A stretch of 47,255 bases of DNA from Lachnospiraceae bacterium (GTDB taxonomy: Bacteria; Bacillota; Clostridia; Lachnospirales; Lachnospiraceae). Positions 1-8,218 of the stretch are shown here, piece by piece. The notes under the pieces were generated by a model, which was not told the origin of the DNA, ran no database searches, and worked only from the letters and a program-made list of their open reading frames with translations. The DNA is taken from the NCBI GenBank assembly GCA_017620375.1, contig JAFZQN010000067.1, forward strand, positions 1 through 47,255, written 5' to 3'. Position 1 is the stretch's first letter. The number at the start of each line of letters is the position of its first letter. Position numbers and translations under genes: made by a program.

Positions 1-19
1 CGAAGACAAGGAGACTGAT

Positions 20-607
20 ATGGAAGCATTAGAAGCTATCTTAACCAGAAGAAGCACCAGGAAATATAAAGAAACAGTACCGGACAGAGACTTGATCGAG
101 AAAGTGATCGAGGCCGGCAGATACGCTCCGAGCGGACATAATAATCAGACCACGCATTTTATGGTATTTACAGATAAAGCAGTACTGGATGAACTGGCCG
201 GCTTAGTAAGGGGAGAGTTTGCCAAGATGGAAAAGACCGACGGAATGTATATCTCTCTTGAACGCTGCATCGTGGCTTCCAAGAGAGGCAGCTTCGTATT
301 TCATTACAATGCTCCTGTATTTATAGCGGTATCGAATAAAAAGGGTTACGGAAACGCTATGGCAGACAGTGCCTGCGCTCTCGAGAATATGATGATAGCA
401 GCAAATGCACTTGATCTCGGATCATGCTGGATCAATCAGCTGCACTGGCTGGATGAGAATGAAGTGATACGTGCATTTATGCTCAAGCATGGTCTTAATG
501 ACGATGAGACTATCACCGGGGGCCTGATACTCGGATATCCGGAAGAGGGCCTTCCCAACAGGACTATGACCGAGCGAAGAGGTAATCCAGTGACCTGGGA
601 TAAATGA
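20..607 (+). CDS. Nitroreductase family protein
   Basis: A 195-residue protein of the FMN-dependent nitroreductase fold. The N-terminal RRSTRKYKE motif near residues 10-18 is the phosphate-binding Arg-Ser-x-Arg signature of the family, followed by the usual APSGHNNQ segment near residues 36-43, where other members have APSxxNxQ. The Gly-rich GGLILGYPEEG near residues 165-175 matches the C-terminal core. Family members reduce nitro groups, quinones or flavins with NAD(P)H in the cytoplasm; the substrate here cannot be told. An AAGGAG ribosome site lies about 5 bases before the ATG. The upstream context is outside the window. Length fits the short single-domain subgroup. Fold call is firm; specific function unknown. 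Confidence 0.9.
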   Translation: MEALEAILTRRSTRKYKETVPDRDLIEKVIEAGRYAPSGHNNQTTHFMVFTDKAVLDELAGLVRGEFAKMEKTDGMYISLERCIVASKRGSFVFHYNAPVFIAVSNKKGYGNAMADSACALENMMIAANALDLGSCWINQLHWLDENEVIRAFMLKHGLNDDETITGGLILGYPEEGLPNRTMTERRGNPVTWDK

Positions 608-610
608 TAT

Positions 611-639
611 TTGACTTTTTCATAAAAAAAGTGTATCCT
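611..639 (+). promoter_or_regulatory. Sigma-A promoter for the HExxH lipoprotein
   Basis: TTGACT at 611-616 and TATCCT at 634-639 with a 17-base spacer. The predicted transcript starts near 646, so an in-frame ATG at 645 cannot be used, which fixes the lipoprotein start at 696. Confidence 0.7.
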
Positions 640-695
640 ACTAGATGTTTTGTTTTAAGATTAAAAAACATTTAGGAACAAAAGAGGATTATCAC

Positions 696-2213
696 ATGAA
701 AAACAAACTTTTATTACGTTTATTATGTATGCTCCTGATCAGCACACTTGTATTAAGTGCATGCGGATCGAGCGATGAGTCGGAAGATAATACCGACCGC
801 AGAAGAACAGAGCAGAATTCGGGTGATAATGATGTTACACCTGATCCTGCTACAGAGACAGTAACTCCTGACCCTGCATCTAATGTAGAGCCTGCGGTTA
901 CATCCGAACCTGCAGTCACAGACCCTGTCACTACACCCGAGCCTACACCTGAGGTTGAGAAGCTCTCGTATTTTGCGTCGGTTGCAGCAAATCAGGATAA
1001 TATGATCGAGGATGCTTTGGCACAGTATAATAACGGTGACTATACCAATCTGGATACTCCGGTAAAGTACTATGTGCTCTGGCTTGGATTCACACATGTT
1101 ACATATGAAGGTCTTGATTTCCAGATGACTGATTTTGATAGGGAATACCTTCAGGCTGTAGCATATAACTACGAGAAGTGCCTGGAGAGTATCACCCAGC
1201 ATAATCTGGATATCACTGTAGAGCTTCATTTTATAGATGATGAGACACCGCTTACCAAGTACTATAATGACGACTGGTTGTATCTGAATCAGTACACAGT
1301 ACAGCCTTATATCGATGAATTAACAGAAGGCCGTGAATTTGATACAGTACTTACCACAGTTCAGACCGCCGGAGAAGAGAATGTCTTAAGAAATGAAGAT
1401 AAAGAAAACTACGGTGTAAACTATGTTATGCTCGGTCTTATGACTGCCAACATGAATTACGATATAGGTTACTCTACATTTGACTTAGGAAAGCCTGCAG
1501 AGGGTACTTATCCTCTGGCAGATCCCGAGATACCTTCTCTGTACGCTACTTCGGTAGCTGTACATGAGTGGATGCATCAGCTTGAACCTATGGGTGATCT
1601 GCTCGGCATCGAATATCCTAATACACATGCTTATATGGGACCTGATGAGTTCCCCGGCTATATGCAGTATATCAACGGTGCTAATGATTACGACTATTTT
1701 GAGTTTTACAAGCTGGTACTTACCGGAAAGCTTCCTTATGAAGACGGAAACACAGTTAAGCTTGTAGGTATGTATCCTAAGATGTGGCCGCTTATTAAGC
1801 GTAACAAGAGCAGCATAGGTAAGTTTACCATAAAGGCAGCCGATGGCAGCGGATATCTTGCAGAACGAAGCGAAGAGCCTGTGCTCTATGTATCGGATAA
1901 GCCCTGCGTATGGAATATCAATTACTCGGGTGACGGCAGATTCGTGCTTGCTCCCGAAGATATGCCCGACATGCTTATAGATCTTAACAATGCATGGGAT
2001 ATAGAGGATAACAGTATCGGTCTGCATACATATACCGGGTATGCTGATGCACAGAGCTGGCGTATAATCGACAGTGTAAACGGTACCTACTCACTTCAGA
2101 CTCCTTACAGCAGCGGACGTCTTATTACTGTAAGAGATAACAGCGGGGCACAGCTTTGCAGCGACGGGGCTGACGGAGTACAGGACTGGTACATCGAATT
2201 AGCCAATCATTAA
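696..2213 (+). CDS. Secreted lipoprotein with HExxH motif and ricin-like C-terminal domain
   Basis: A 505-residue lipoprotein. The start at 696 gives a signal peptide ending in a lipobox (LVLSAC), then a low-complexity Thr/Pro/Glu/Asp linker of about 70 residues that would extend it from the membrane. The middle region has HEWMHQLE around residue 290, an HExxH zinc-metallopeptidase motif; I could not place it in a named family or identify the third ligand. The last ~130 residues contain AQSWRI and VQDWYI, the QxW pattern of a ricin-type beta-trefoil carbohydrate-binding domain. Likely an exported, membrane-anchored hydrolase that targets glycosylated material at the cell surface. Lipoprotein nature is strong, peptidase activity is inference from one motif, and the trefoil call is moderate. 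It has its own promoter and terminator. Confidence 0.75.
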   Translation: MKNKLLLRLLCMLLISTLVLSACGSSDESEDNTDRRRTEQNSGDNDVTPDPATETVTPDPASNVEPAVTSEPAVTDPVTTPEPTPEVEKLSYFASVAANQDNMIEDALAQYNNGDYTNLDTPVKYYVLWLGFTHVTYEGLDFQMTDFDREYLQAVAYNYEKCLESITQHNLDITVELHFIDDETPLTKYYNDDWLYLNQYTVQPYIDELTEGREFDTVLTTVQTAGEENVLRNEDKENYGVNYVMLGLMTANMNYDIGYSTFDLGKPAEGTYPLADPEIPSLYATSVAVHEWMHQLEPMGDLLGIEYPNTHAYMGPDEFPGYMQYINGANDYDYFEFYKLVLTGKLPYEDGNTVKLVGMYPKMWPLIKRNKSSIGKFTIKAADGSGYLAERSEEPVLYVSDKPCVWNINYSGDGRFVLAPEDMPDMLIDLNNAWDIEDNSIGLHTYTGYADAQSWRIIDSVNGTYSLQTPYSSGRLITVRDNSGAQLCSDGADGVQDWYIELANH

Positions 2214-2233
2214 TTGATAAACTAAGAAAATAT

Positions 2234-2272
2234 AAGCCTTTTTCGCTTTTAATGAGTGAAAAGGGCTTTTTT
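2234..2272 (+). terminator. Rho-independent terminator after the lipoprotein gene
   Basis: AAGCCTTTTTCGCT (2234-2247) pairs with AGTGAAAAGGGCTT (2255-2268) with G-T pairs only as deviations, followed by a T run. Confidence 0.85.
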
Positions 2273-2305
2273 ATGCTCAAATTAAGGAATTTCTTATAAT
2301 ATGGT

Positions 2306-2334
2306 TTGAAATCGGCATACGAATACTGTATAAT
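2306..2334 (+). promoter_or_regulatory. Sigma-A promoter for the XRE-domain protein
   Basis: TTGAAA at 2306-2311, 17-base spacer, perfect TATAAT at 2329-2334, then an AAAGGGAG ribosome site before the ATG at 2369. Confidence 0.8.
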
Positions 2335-2368
2335 AGAAGTAACTATATATGTAAAAGGGAGAAATGTT

Positions 2369-3190
2369 ATGGGTAAAAACAGACAGGCACATGAGATAGT
2401 TGAGGAACTGATGGCTGTAAACGGTATAGATGAGAAGACTTTGGCTGAAAAGGCCGGAGTATCAGAGCTTGTGATCCGTAACTATCTGTCGGGACTTAAT
2501 AAGGACAGCAGAAGCTATGCCAGACTTAAGGATAAGGTAAAGGAAGCTTTCGGACTCGGTGAGGATTTCTTTGATGAGAGCCATGTTTTTACTCCGGCTC
2601 CTGTTGCTGTCAAGGAAGAGAAAAAGGCTGTTAAAAAGGAGAAGAAGCCTGTAAAATCGGAGGAGAAAGCTGTAAAGGCTGAGGAGAAAGCCGTTAAAGA
2701 ACAGGAGAAGCCTGTAAAGGATGAGATAAAGCCTGCTAAGCAGAAGGTAAATAAGAAAGAGGAAAGCACTCAGCTTGTATTTGACCTTACAGGTCAGATA
2801 TCTGAAGAGACTAAGAAAGATATTATAAAGGAAGAAAAAACTATAAAAGCATCAAACAAAGATACCAAGAAACAGTCAGCACCTGCAACCGACGCCCTTA
2901 TGACTTCTATTAAAGGAAGCGGCTCAAAGGCAAAGCTCTCGGGCAAGAAGAAGGACATCACACCTGAGGCTGCTGCGAAATGGGCAGATGAGTACGAAGA
3001 AGAGATGAAGCAGTCGGTGGGTAAGGCTTTCTCTGTACTCAGAGAATCCTTAAAGGAAGTATTTAAGAAGGAAGAGTCAAAGCCCAGTTATTCCAATAAG
3101 AAGATCACCGAGATCGTGGAGCTTGCATCCAAGGCCAAAGAGGACGATCTCAATCTGATCATAGCTATGTTAAGGAAGATAACCAAGTAA
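2369..3190 (+). CDS. XRE-type helix-turn-helix protein with Lys/Glu-rich repeats
   Basis: A 273-residue protein. The ATG at 2369 has a good ribosome site; an in-frame upstream start at 2306 lies inside the promoter and is rejected. Residues 1-70 look like a small XRE/lambda-repressor HTH (VNGIDEKTLAEKAGVSELVIRN region). This is followed by an irregular repeat of about eight copies of a 7-residue unit like EEKAVKE/KKPVK, then a charged linker and a C-terminal region ending in ELASKAKEDDLNLIIAMLRK. The repeats are highly basic and probably disordered or helical. No catalytic domain is visible. A nucleic-acid-binding or nucleoid-associated role is inference. Monocistronic. Confidence 0.65.
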   Translation: MGKNRQAHEIVEELMAVNGIDEKTLAEKAGVSELVIRNYLSGLNKDSRSYARLKDKVKEAFGLGEDFFDESHVFTPAPVAVKEEKKAVKKEKKPVKSEEKAVKAEEKAVKEQEKPVKDEIKPAKQKVNKKEESTQLVFDLTGQISEETKKDIIKEEKTIKASNKDTKKQSAPATDALMTSIKGSGSKAKLSGKKKDITPEAAAKWADEYEEEMKQSVGKAFSVLRESLKEVFKKEESKPSYSNKKITEIVELASKAKEDDLNLIIAMLRKITK

Positions 3191-3210
3191 ACCAAAAGGC
3201 AGTATCAGCC

Positions 3211-3239
3211 TTGCAAAAACGTGCCAATTAGTATATAAT
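3211..3239 (+). promoter_or_regulatory. Sigma-A promoter for the intracellular GH43
   Basis: TTGCAA at 3211-3216, 17-base spacer, TATAAT at 3234-3239. The gene's CGGAGG site follows before the ATG at 3271. Confidence 0.75.
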
Positions 3240-3270
3240 ATATATTTATAAATTCTCGGAGGTTAAAACT

Positions 3271-4707
3271 ATGGCAAATCCTATTTTACCGTTATGGGAG
3301 TGTATACCCGATGGGGAACCCAAGCAGTTCGGCGACAGAGTGTATCTGTACGGTTCACATGACCGTATAGGACTCGATCAGTTCTGTGATTATAAGTTAA
3401 AATGCTGGAGTGCACCGTTAAGTAATCTTAATGAATGGACATGCCACGGACATATATTCCAGACCAGACCGGATACCGATCATGAATCAAGTGTACCGCA
3501 TACCGATAAGGAACTGTATGCTCCCGATGTGGTGGAAAAGGATGGCAAGTATTATCTGTATACATATATAGCAGGATCGCCGGGCTGTGTAAGTGTAAGC
3601 GACAGACCGGAGGGACCTTTTAAGTTTTTATCGACTTATGAGTATGCACCCGAGGATGCCGGTGACTACGGCGTATACAACGATCCCGGTGTGCTTGTGG
3701 ATGATGACGGAAAAGTATATATCTACTACGGATTTGAAAAGTCCAACATGAATGAGCTCGATCCCGAGACCATGTATAAGGTTATCCCGGGAAGCTTAAA
3801 GAAGAGCGTGATAGATGACAGAAAGGAAGTACCCGTAGAGCAGAGGTTCTATGAGGCCAGTTCTCCGAGAAAGATAGGGGATAAGTATTATATCATCTAT
3901 TCTCCGAGAAAGGGCAGTCTGCTCGCATATGCGACATCCGATTCGCCCAAGGGACCTTTTACATACAGAGGTACCATCATCGGTAACGGTATCGACTATC
4001 CGGGCGGAAACAATCACGGTTCACTCGTAAAGCTGGGTGACCAGTGGTATATTTTCTATCACCGTATGACCAACAATTCCATATTCTCGAGACGTGCGTG
4101 CGTAGAGAAGGTACAGATACTTCCCGACGGTACCATTCCGGAGGTAGAGATGACTTCCCTCGGTTTTGAGGATGCACTGTCTCCTTATAAGCCCGTAAAG
4201 GCTGAGATAGCATGCGTGCTTACAGGCGGATGTTTTGTGACAGAGAAGGATCTGTTTAAGCGTACCATTACTCAGATCACCGATGGCTGTGTGATAGGAT
4301 ATAAGTATTTTGATTTCGGTGAGGATTATTCCTCCAAGTCCATGGAGCTGGCTGTTAAGGTAACAGGCATGGGATGCAAGGGACTGCTCCACGTGCTTAT
4401 AGACGGCTCAAGGACTGACGATGTTGTAAATGATAAGGATGAGATCAAGGACGATGCGGGCGATAATGTCAGCACAGAGGAAGTGGTTGAGTACTCATCC
4501 GTTACAGGTGGAAAACCCGGTATCGAGATAGGTACCGTAGAGATAGGCCTGGGTGACGGCATATACAGAGGCAGAGTAAAGAACGTTACCGGACGCCATG
4601 CAGTTTATTTTGTGGCTGATATCAATCTTCCCAAGGGTGTATGGACCACTAACTTCTTTGACGGAAGAGTTATATGTGAGCTGGAGGAATTCGTATTCCT
4701 GAAGTGA
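3271..4707 (+). CDS. Glycoside hydrolase family 43 (beta-xylosidase/arabinofuranosidase type), intracellular
   Basis: A 478-residue enzyme without a signal peptide, so probably cytoplasmic. The five-bladed propeller of GH43 shows the three expected acidic residues: general base D14 (IPDGEP), pKa modulator D138 (NDPGVLVDDDG) and general acid E195 (FYEASSPR), plus H249 in GGNNHGSL. Residues ~310-478 form an additional beta-rich domain resembling CBM6 (FDFGEDYSS, ending in ELEEFVF). Family members release xylose or arabinose from short xylo- or arabino-oligosaccharides. In this setting it would finish degradation of imported xylan fragments produced by the secreted xylanase at 8271. Exact specificity cannot be read from sequence. 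It has its own promoter; a zinc-ribbon gene follows 28 bases later and may be co-transcribed. Confidence 0.85.
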   Translation: MANPILPLWECIPDGEPKQFGDRVYLYGSHDRIGLDQFCDYKLKCWSAPLSNLNEWTCHGHIFQTRPDTDHESSVPHTDKELYAPDVVEKDGKYYLYTYIAGSPGCVSVSDRPEGPFKFLSTYEYAPEDAGDYGVYNDPGVLVDDDGKVYIYYGFEKSNMNELDPETMYKVIPGSLKKSVIDDRKEVPVEQRFYEASSPRKIGDKYYIIYSPRKGSLLAYATSDSPKGPFTYRGTIIGNGIDYPGGNNHGSLVKLGDQWYIFYHRMTNNSIFSRRACVEKVQILPDGTIPEVEMTSLGFEDALSPYKPVKAEIACVLTGGCFVTEKDLFKRTITQITDGCVIGYKYFDFGEDYSSKSMELAVKVTGMGCKGLLHVLIDGSRTDDVVNDKDEIKDDAGDNVSTEEVVEYSSVTGGKPGIEIGTVEIGLGDGIYRGRVKNVTGRHAVYFVADINLPKGVWTTNFFDGRVICELEEFVFLK

Positions 4708-4735
4708 TACCTTACGGAGTAAGGAGGTGTGCGCC

Positions 4736-5482
4736 TTGAAACTGATCGAACTGAAATGTCCGGCCTGTGGGGCCGAGATGAAGGTCAATTCCGACATCAA
4801 CCGTGTTATTTGTGTTTACTGCGGAAAAGAGATGTTGGTGGATAACGGCGTCACCGAGCTTGTCATAGCTAACGGATATGACTACGGGTATGAGCAGGAA
4901 ATGGGGAGGCTCAAAGCCCAGGAGGATTTCCGTATAGAACAGCAGAAGCGTGAGGATGAGGAAAAGGAAGAGGCTGAAAGACTGCTTAAGGAAAAACAGG
5001 AGCAGGAGATACAGCATTTAGAGGAAGAGAAGGCAAGAAAGAAAAAGAAATGGGTACCGTGGTTCTGGAGCACAGTTATCTTAGGTGCGGTAGGACTTTT
5101 GCTGGTGGCTCTGGGCGGATTTACCAATGCGGCGAGCATCGTGGGTATTGTAATAGTCATAGCGGCATTCTGTACTGCTTATTTTGTGTACGGAAGGATA
5201 TTCGGACAGAATCCGACGGATTATAATGTTGACGGGGACTATGTATTATTCCCGAAGGGTATGGAGCCGTTCAATGTGCTTGATTTCGGTGAAGCGCTCA
5301 TGAAGCTGAAAGAAGCCGGATTTACCAACATCACCTGCAGGAACCTGCATGATGTGAGACTCGGGATCCTTACCCAGGAGGGCAAGGTCCAGAATATAAG
5401 AGTGTCCGGAAAGATCATATATTCCGGCGGAAACTGGTATCCTAAATATATACCGATACTTATTACGTATCATGGGAAATAA
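4736..5482 (+). CDS. Zinc-ribbon membrane protein with PASTA-like C-terminal domain
   Basis: A 248-residue protein starting at TTG 4736; the AAGGAGG at 4721-4727 overlaps an alternative GTG at 4727 and so must serve the TTG. A zinc ribbon (C8-x2-C11, C26-x2-C29) is followed by a Glu/Lys/Arg-rich coiled coil (about 60-100), two hydrophobic segments (about 105-125 and 128-149), and a C-terminal domain with EALMKLKEAGFTNI and GKIIYSGGNWYPK, resembling the small PASTA-like domain seen next to zinc ribbons in other Firmicutes. Probably an inner-membrane sensor or scaffold; function unknown. It follows the GH43 by 28 bases. Confidence 0.6.
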   Translation: MKLIELKCPACGAEMKVNSDINRVICVYCGKEMLVDNGVTELVIANGYDYGYEQEMGRLKAQEDFRIEQQKREDEEKEEAERLLKEKQEQEIQHLEEEKARKKKKWVPWFWSTVILGAVGLLLVALGGFTNAASIVGIVIVIAAFCTAYFVYGRIFGQNPTDYNVDGDYVLFPKGMEPFNVLDFGEALMKLKEAGFTNITCRNLHDVRLGILTQEGKVQNIRVSGKIIYSGGNWYPKYIPILITYHGK

Positions 5483-5529
5483 ATATTAATGAGAAGTATT
5501 GAATCTTTGCTTGGGAGGCCGTTTAAACT

Positions 5530-6522
5530 ATGGGGGTTGACAGCAGAATAAACGAAGATGAAGTAAAAACTCTTATAACCAATGTACTTAAGGCAAAAAA
5601 CATATATGGTACGAGTATTAATATTTCCATGTTTGTCAAAACTGTTATCACTATCATCAACCGCATGAGCGTGGGGGTTGCGTTTAATGCGAATGCGACG
5701 ATATGTGCGAGCAGCCAGGAGATGTCAAATAAGTATGGTGAGGCGATAGTCCAGGTGGTGGAGAAATGGCTGCCGGACTGCTGTATCGTAACCAAAGAGA
5801 ACAACATTTATGACAGAAGGTACTGGAAGGAGCAATACAGGGCATATAAGATAATACTTGTTAAGGATTGTGAAGTGCCTTATATAGAGAAGCTGGAAAA
5901 GGCTCTGTCAGATATCGAAAAGGAAGGCTGGACACCTATAGTCATCCTTTGTGTGAACGAGAGTGTATTTGAACGGCTTCACAGATACGGTAATAATGAC
6001 TCAAGGCTCTTTTATTCACTGTGCGGGTACAAGATAGTCGTCCCGGATATGAACAGCCAGAATGTCACAGAATCCGTATTCGAGAAACTTATAGACAAGG
6101 GCTTTGTACTAAAGGACGGTTTTATCAACAGACTCCGTACTTATATAGGTAAGGTATATCCCAAGACTACTCTTACCCAGAACGAGTTTGTGGATAATCT
6201 GGTAGAGACCATATATCAGAGCCATTACAGGAGGATAAATCCCGGACTGATACTGGACGAAGCTGACGTGCCGTTTACCATGAACAGAAGACGGAGCGAC
6301 AGAGTAAGTTCTAATGAAGGAAATGAGCGGGGCACCGACGGTACCGGTCAGGATGTGACCGAGCTTATCAAAAACAGCAGGAATGAAGGAAGACTTGAGA
6401 GCCTGGTAAGCCTGGTCAATGACGGGGATATCCCTATAGAAAAAGCCGCATCTAAGATGAACATGTCCATCGAGGACTTTTGTCAGACGGTTGAGAGATA
6501 CGGTTTTGTGTTACTTTCATAA
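5530..6522 (+). CDS. Protein with degenerate AAA+-like core (CbbX/SpoVK-like), no Walker motifs
   Basis: A 330-residue protein with GGGAGG before the ATG. I do not recognise it as a standard family. The stretch around residues 115-215 (GWTPIVILCVNES, then YSLCGYKIVVPD, then FEKLIDKGFVL) follows the order seen in the second half of CbbX/SpoVK-type AAA+ domains, where a sensor strand, an arginine-finger region and the lid follow the Walker B strand, but no Walker A (GxxxxGK[ST]) or Walker B acidic pair is present. The C-terminal tail (EGRLESLVSLVNDGDI, then EKAASKMNMSIEDF) resembles helix-turn tails found at the end of Rpn/PD-(D/E)xK transposase-like proteins. Possibly an ATPase relative that lost catalysis. 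Homology is inference by eye. Confidence 0.4.
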   Translation: MGVDSRINEDEVKTLITNVLKAKNIYGTSINISMFVKTVITIINRMSVGVAFNANATICASSQEMSNKYGEAIVQVVEKWLPDCCIVTKENNIYDRRYWKEQYRAYKIILVKDCEVPYIEKLEKALSDIEKEGWTPIVILCVNESVFERLHRYGNNDSRLFYSLCGYKIVVPDMNSQNVTESVFEKLIDKGFVLKDGFINRLRTYIGKVYPKTTLTQNEFVDNLVETIYQSHYRRINPGLILDEADVPFTMNRRRSDRVSSNEGNERGTDGTGQDVTELIKNSRNEGRLESLVSLVNDGDIPIEKAASKMNMSIEDFCQTVERYGFVLLS

Positions 6523-6539
6523 ATAGCGAACATTTGTTC

Positions 6540-6568
6540 TTGATTTTTGCAAAAGCATGTAGTATAAT
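6540..6568 (+). promoter_or_regulatory. Sigma-A promoter for the SRAP gene
   Basis: TTGATT at 6540-6545, 17-base spacer, TATAAT at 6563-6568, followed by AAGGAGG at 6593-6599. I see no clear SOS box. Confidence 0.75.
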
Positions 6569-6607
6569 CCATCTGAAAGATATTGCGTAAAGAAGGAGGT
6601 GGGTTAT

Positions 6608-7225
6608 ATGTGCATGAGATATTTTATCGACAGGACCGCAAAGGAACTGGACGAAGTAGTGACCAAGGCTTTGGCGACTAAGACATATCTGTCGTTTTCA
6701 CGTATAAGCCATCCCTTAGTGACTGACGGAGAGATAAAGCCTACCAATGTGGTCCCGGTGATAGCACCTTCACCTTCGGGCATACCTAATGTGTATGCCA
6801 TGCAGTGGGGATTTGAGGTACCGGGGAAGATATATCCTATATTTAATGCACGTTCCGAGACTGCACGTATCAGACCTACCTTTAAGGAGGGCTGGGAAAA
6901 GCACAGGTGCATTATCCCTGCTTCATATTATTTTGAATGGGAGCACCTGACTGATGAAAAGGGCAGGAAGAAGACAGGAAATAAATATCTGATACAGCCA
7001 AAGGACTATTCGATCACATGGCTGTGCGGACTGTACAGGATAGAAGAGGGACGTCCGTATTTTGTTATCCTTACCCGTGAGCCGGATGAGACTACATCCG
7101 CCATCCATAACCGTATGCCTGTCATACTTCCGACGGAGCATATCACGGAGTGGACGGACCCCAATGAGAACCCCGAGCGTGTCATAAGGTATTCACTGAC
7201 CCGTATGGTGGCTGAGAGGGCATAA
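6608..7225 (+). CDS. SOS response-associated peptidase (SRAP/YedK/HMCES family)
   Basis: A 205-residue protein. The start is set at ATG 6608 because the family needs Cys2 exposed after Met removal (MCMRYF) and the AAGGAGG site is 8 bases upstream; an earlier GTG at 6599 overlaps that site. Known active-site residues are all present: C2, N80 (IFNARSETA), E110 (SYYFEW) and H167 (AIHNRMPVILP). SRAP proteins form a thiazolidine cross-link with abasic sites in single-stranded DNA and shield them during replication. The variant MCMRYF replaces the common MCGRY. It is followed at 27 bases by the AbiEii-like gene, probably in one transcript. Confidence 0.93.
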   Translation: MCMRYFIDRTAKELDEVVTKALATKTYLSFSRISHPLVTDGEIKPTNVVPVIAPSPSGIPNVYAMQWGFEVPGKIYPIFNARSETARIRPTFKEGWEKHRCIIPASYYFEWEHLTDEKGRKKTGNKYLIQPKDYSITWLCGLYRIEEGRPYFVILTREPDETTSAIHNRMPVILPTEHITEWTDPNENPERVIRYSLTRMVAERA

Positions 7226-7252
7226 GTATTAAGAAAAGAGTAAGAGGTTGAT

Positions 7253-8128
7253 ATGGATAGAACAGTAAAGGAGATGTTTGACAGACTAGCTCCATCCACA
7301 TTATTTGAAGTTAAGACCGGGATCAGGCAGGTTGCGGTGGAGATAATCCTATGCGCCCTGTCGCGTTCCGGCTTTTTTAAAAAGGCAGCACTTAACGGCG
7401 ATACTGCCAGAAGGTTACATTACGGACTGAACGGGTTTTCGCATAATCTTGAGTTTTCACTTTTAAAACCCGATCCGCGTTTTAAGATAAGCAAGTACCT
7501 GCCTGTGATAGAAGAGGAGCTTAAGTTTTACGGGCTTGATTTTAAGGCTGAGATCAAGGAGAATCCTAAGGACTCCGTATTCTCATCCGCATATCTGCTC
7601 GGTAATACGGGAGAGCATATGCTCATGTTCTGCAATGATAAGGATTTTGCGGAGAGTGTATCCGAGACCGATATGATAAGGGTAAAGATAGATGTGGATA
7701 TCGATCCGCCGGCTTTTGCAACTTATGATAAAAAGTCATGTACACTTCCTGTTCCCTACGAGATAAATATGTACGATCTTTCCTCACTTTTTGCTGAGAA
7801 GATAGATAATACCATGTGCCGTATATGGAACAGCAGGACCAGGGGCTGGGATCTGTATGATTACGATCATTATTTAAAAAATGAACAACCTGTTAACTTA
7901 AAGCTATTAAGGACAAGTCTGATATATTCCGGTTATGTGGCAGCGAATGAATATATGACGCTGGATGATGTTAAGACTCACCTTTGTTACAGATTTAAAG
8001 AGGTAAATTATGAACGGGCAAAAATTGACCTGTTACCTTTTATAGATGACAAAGCGTCGCTTGATGCGTGGAGTGCCGACTACTTTTGCGGTATTACAGA
8101 GGGTCTTTTGGCAGTTAATTGCCAGTAA
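7253..8128 (+). CDS. AbiEii/AbiGii-like nucleotidyltransferase fold protein, active site altered
   Basis: A 291-residue protein matching the AbiEii layout: an N-terminal helix, the segment ALNGDTARRLHYGLNGFSHN then LEFSLL (46-71) in the place of the family's GGT...YGLxRFSEDLDF motif, a mid-protein PYEINMYDLSSLFAEKI, and WNSRTRGWDLYDYDHYL as in the RxKxRDLYD region. The first metal-binding motif is changed: NGD for GGT at 48-50 and N65-L66-E67 for Asp-x-Asp. AbiEii proteins are type IV toxin nucleotidyltransferases paired with an AbiEi antitoxin; no such gene is adjacent. Likely either a catalytically altered member or a domesticated, possibly inactive one. It is co-directional with SRAP (27-base gap). 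Confidence 0.7.
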   Translation: MDRTVKEMFDRLAPSTLFEVKTGIRQVAVEIILCALSRSGFFKKAALNGDTARRLHYGLNGFSHNLEFSLLKPDPRFKISKYLPVIEEELKFYGLDFKAEIKENPKDSVFSSAYLLGNTGEHMLMFCNDKDFAESVSETDMIRVKIDVDIDPPAFATYDKKSCTLPVPYEINMYDLSSLFAEKIDNTMCRIWNSRTRGWDLYDYDHYLKNEQPVNLKLLRTSLIYSGYVAANEYMTLDDVKTHLCYRFKEVNYERAKIDLLPFIDDKASLDAWSADYFCGITEGLLAVNCQ

Positions 8129-8129
8129 A

Positions 8130-8147
8130 TTTTGCACTTGTGCAAAA
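8130..8147. repeat. 18-bp perfect inverted repeat upstream of the xylanase
   Basis: TTTTGCAC, a TT spacer, then GTGCAAAA. It lies 2 bases after the stop of the AbiEii-like gene and about 120 bases before the xylanase start. It could be an operator for the xylanase or a weak 3' hairpin of the upstream gene; the T-tract expected for a terminator is missing. Confidence 0.5.
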
Positions 8148-8218
8148 ATTGCTAATCGATGCTCAAAAATGAACATAACATTAACAAACATGTTACATAA
8201 ATGTTAAGCATTATCCAC

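Noticed and set aside
645-695. Upstream in-frame ATG for the HExxH lipoprotein
   Set aside because: It coincides with the predicted transcription start and would put 17 residues before the signal peptide.
753-1229. Minus-strand open frames opposite the lipoprotein gene
   Set aside because: Low-complexity shadow of the Thr/Pro linker and adjacent coding sequence.
8101-8127. TGGCA/TGCCA hairpin at the 3' end of the AbiEii-like gene as terminator
   Set aside because: Lies in the coding region and has no T run.
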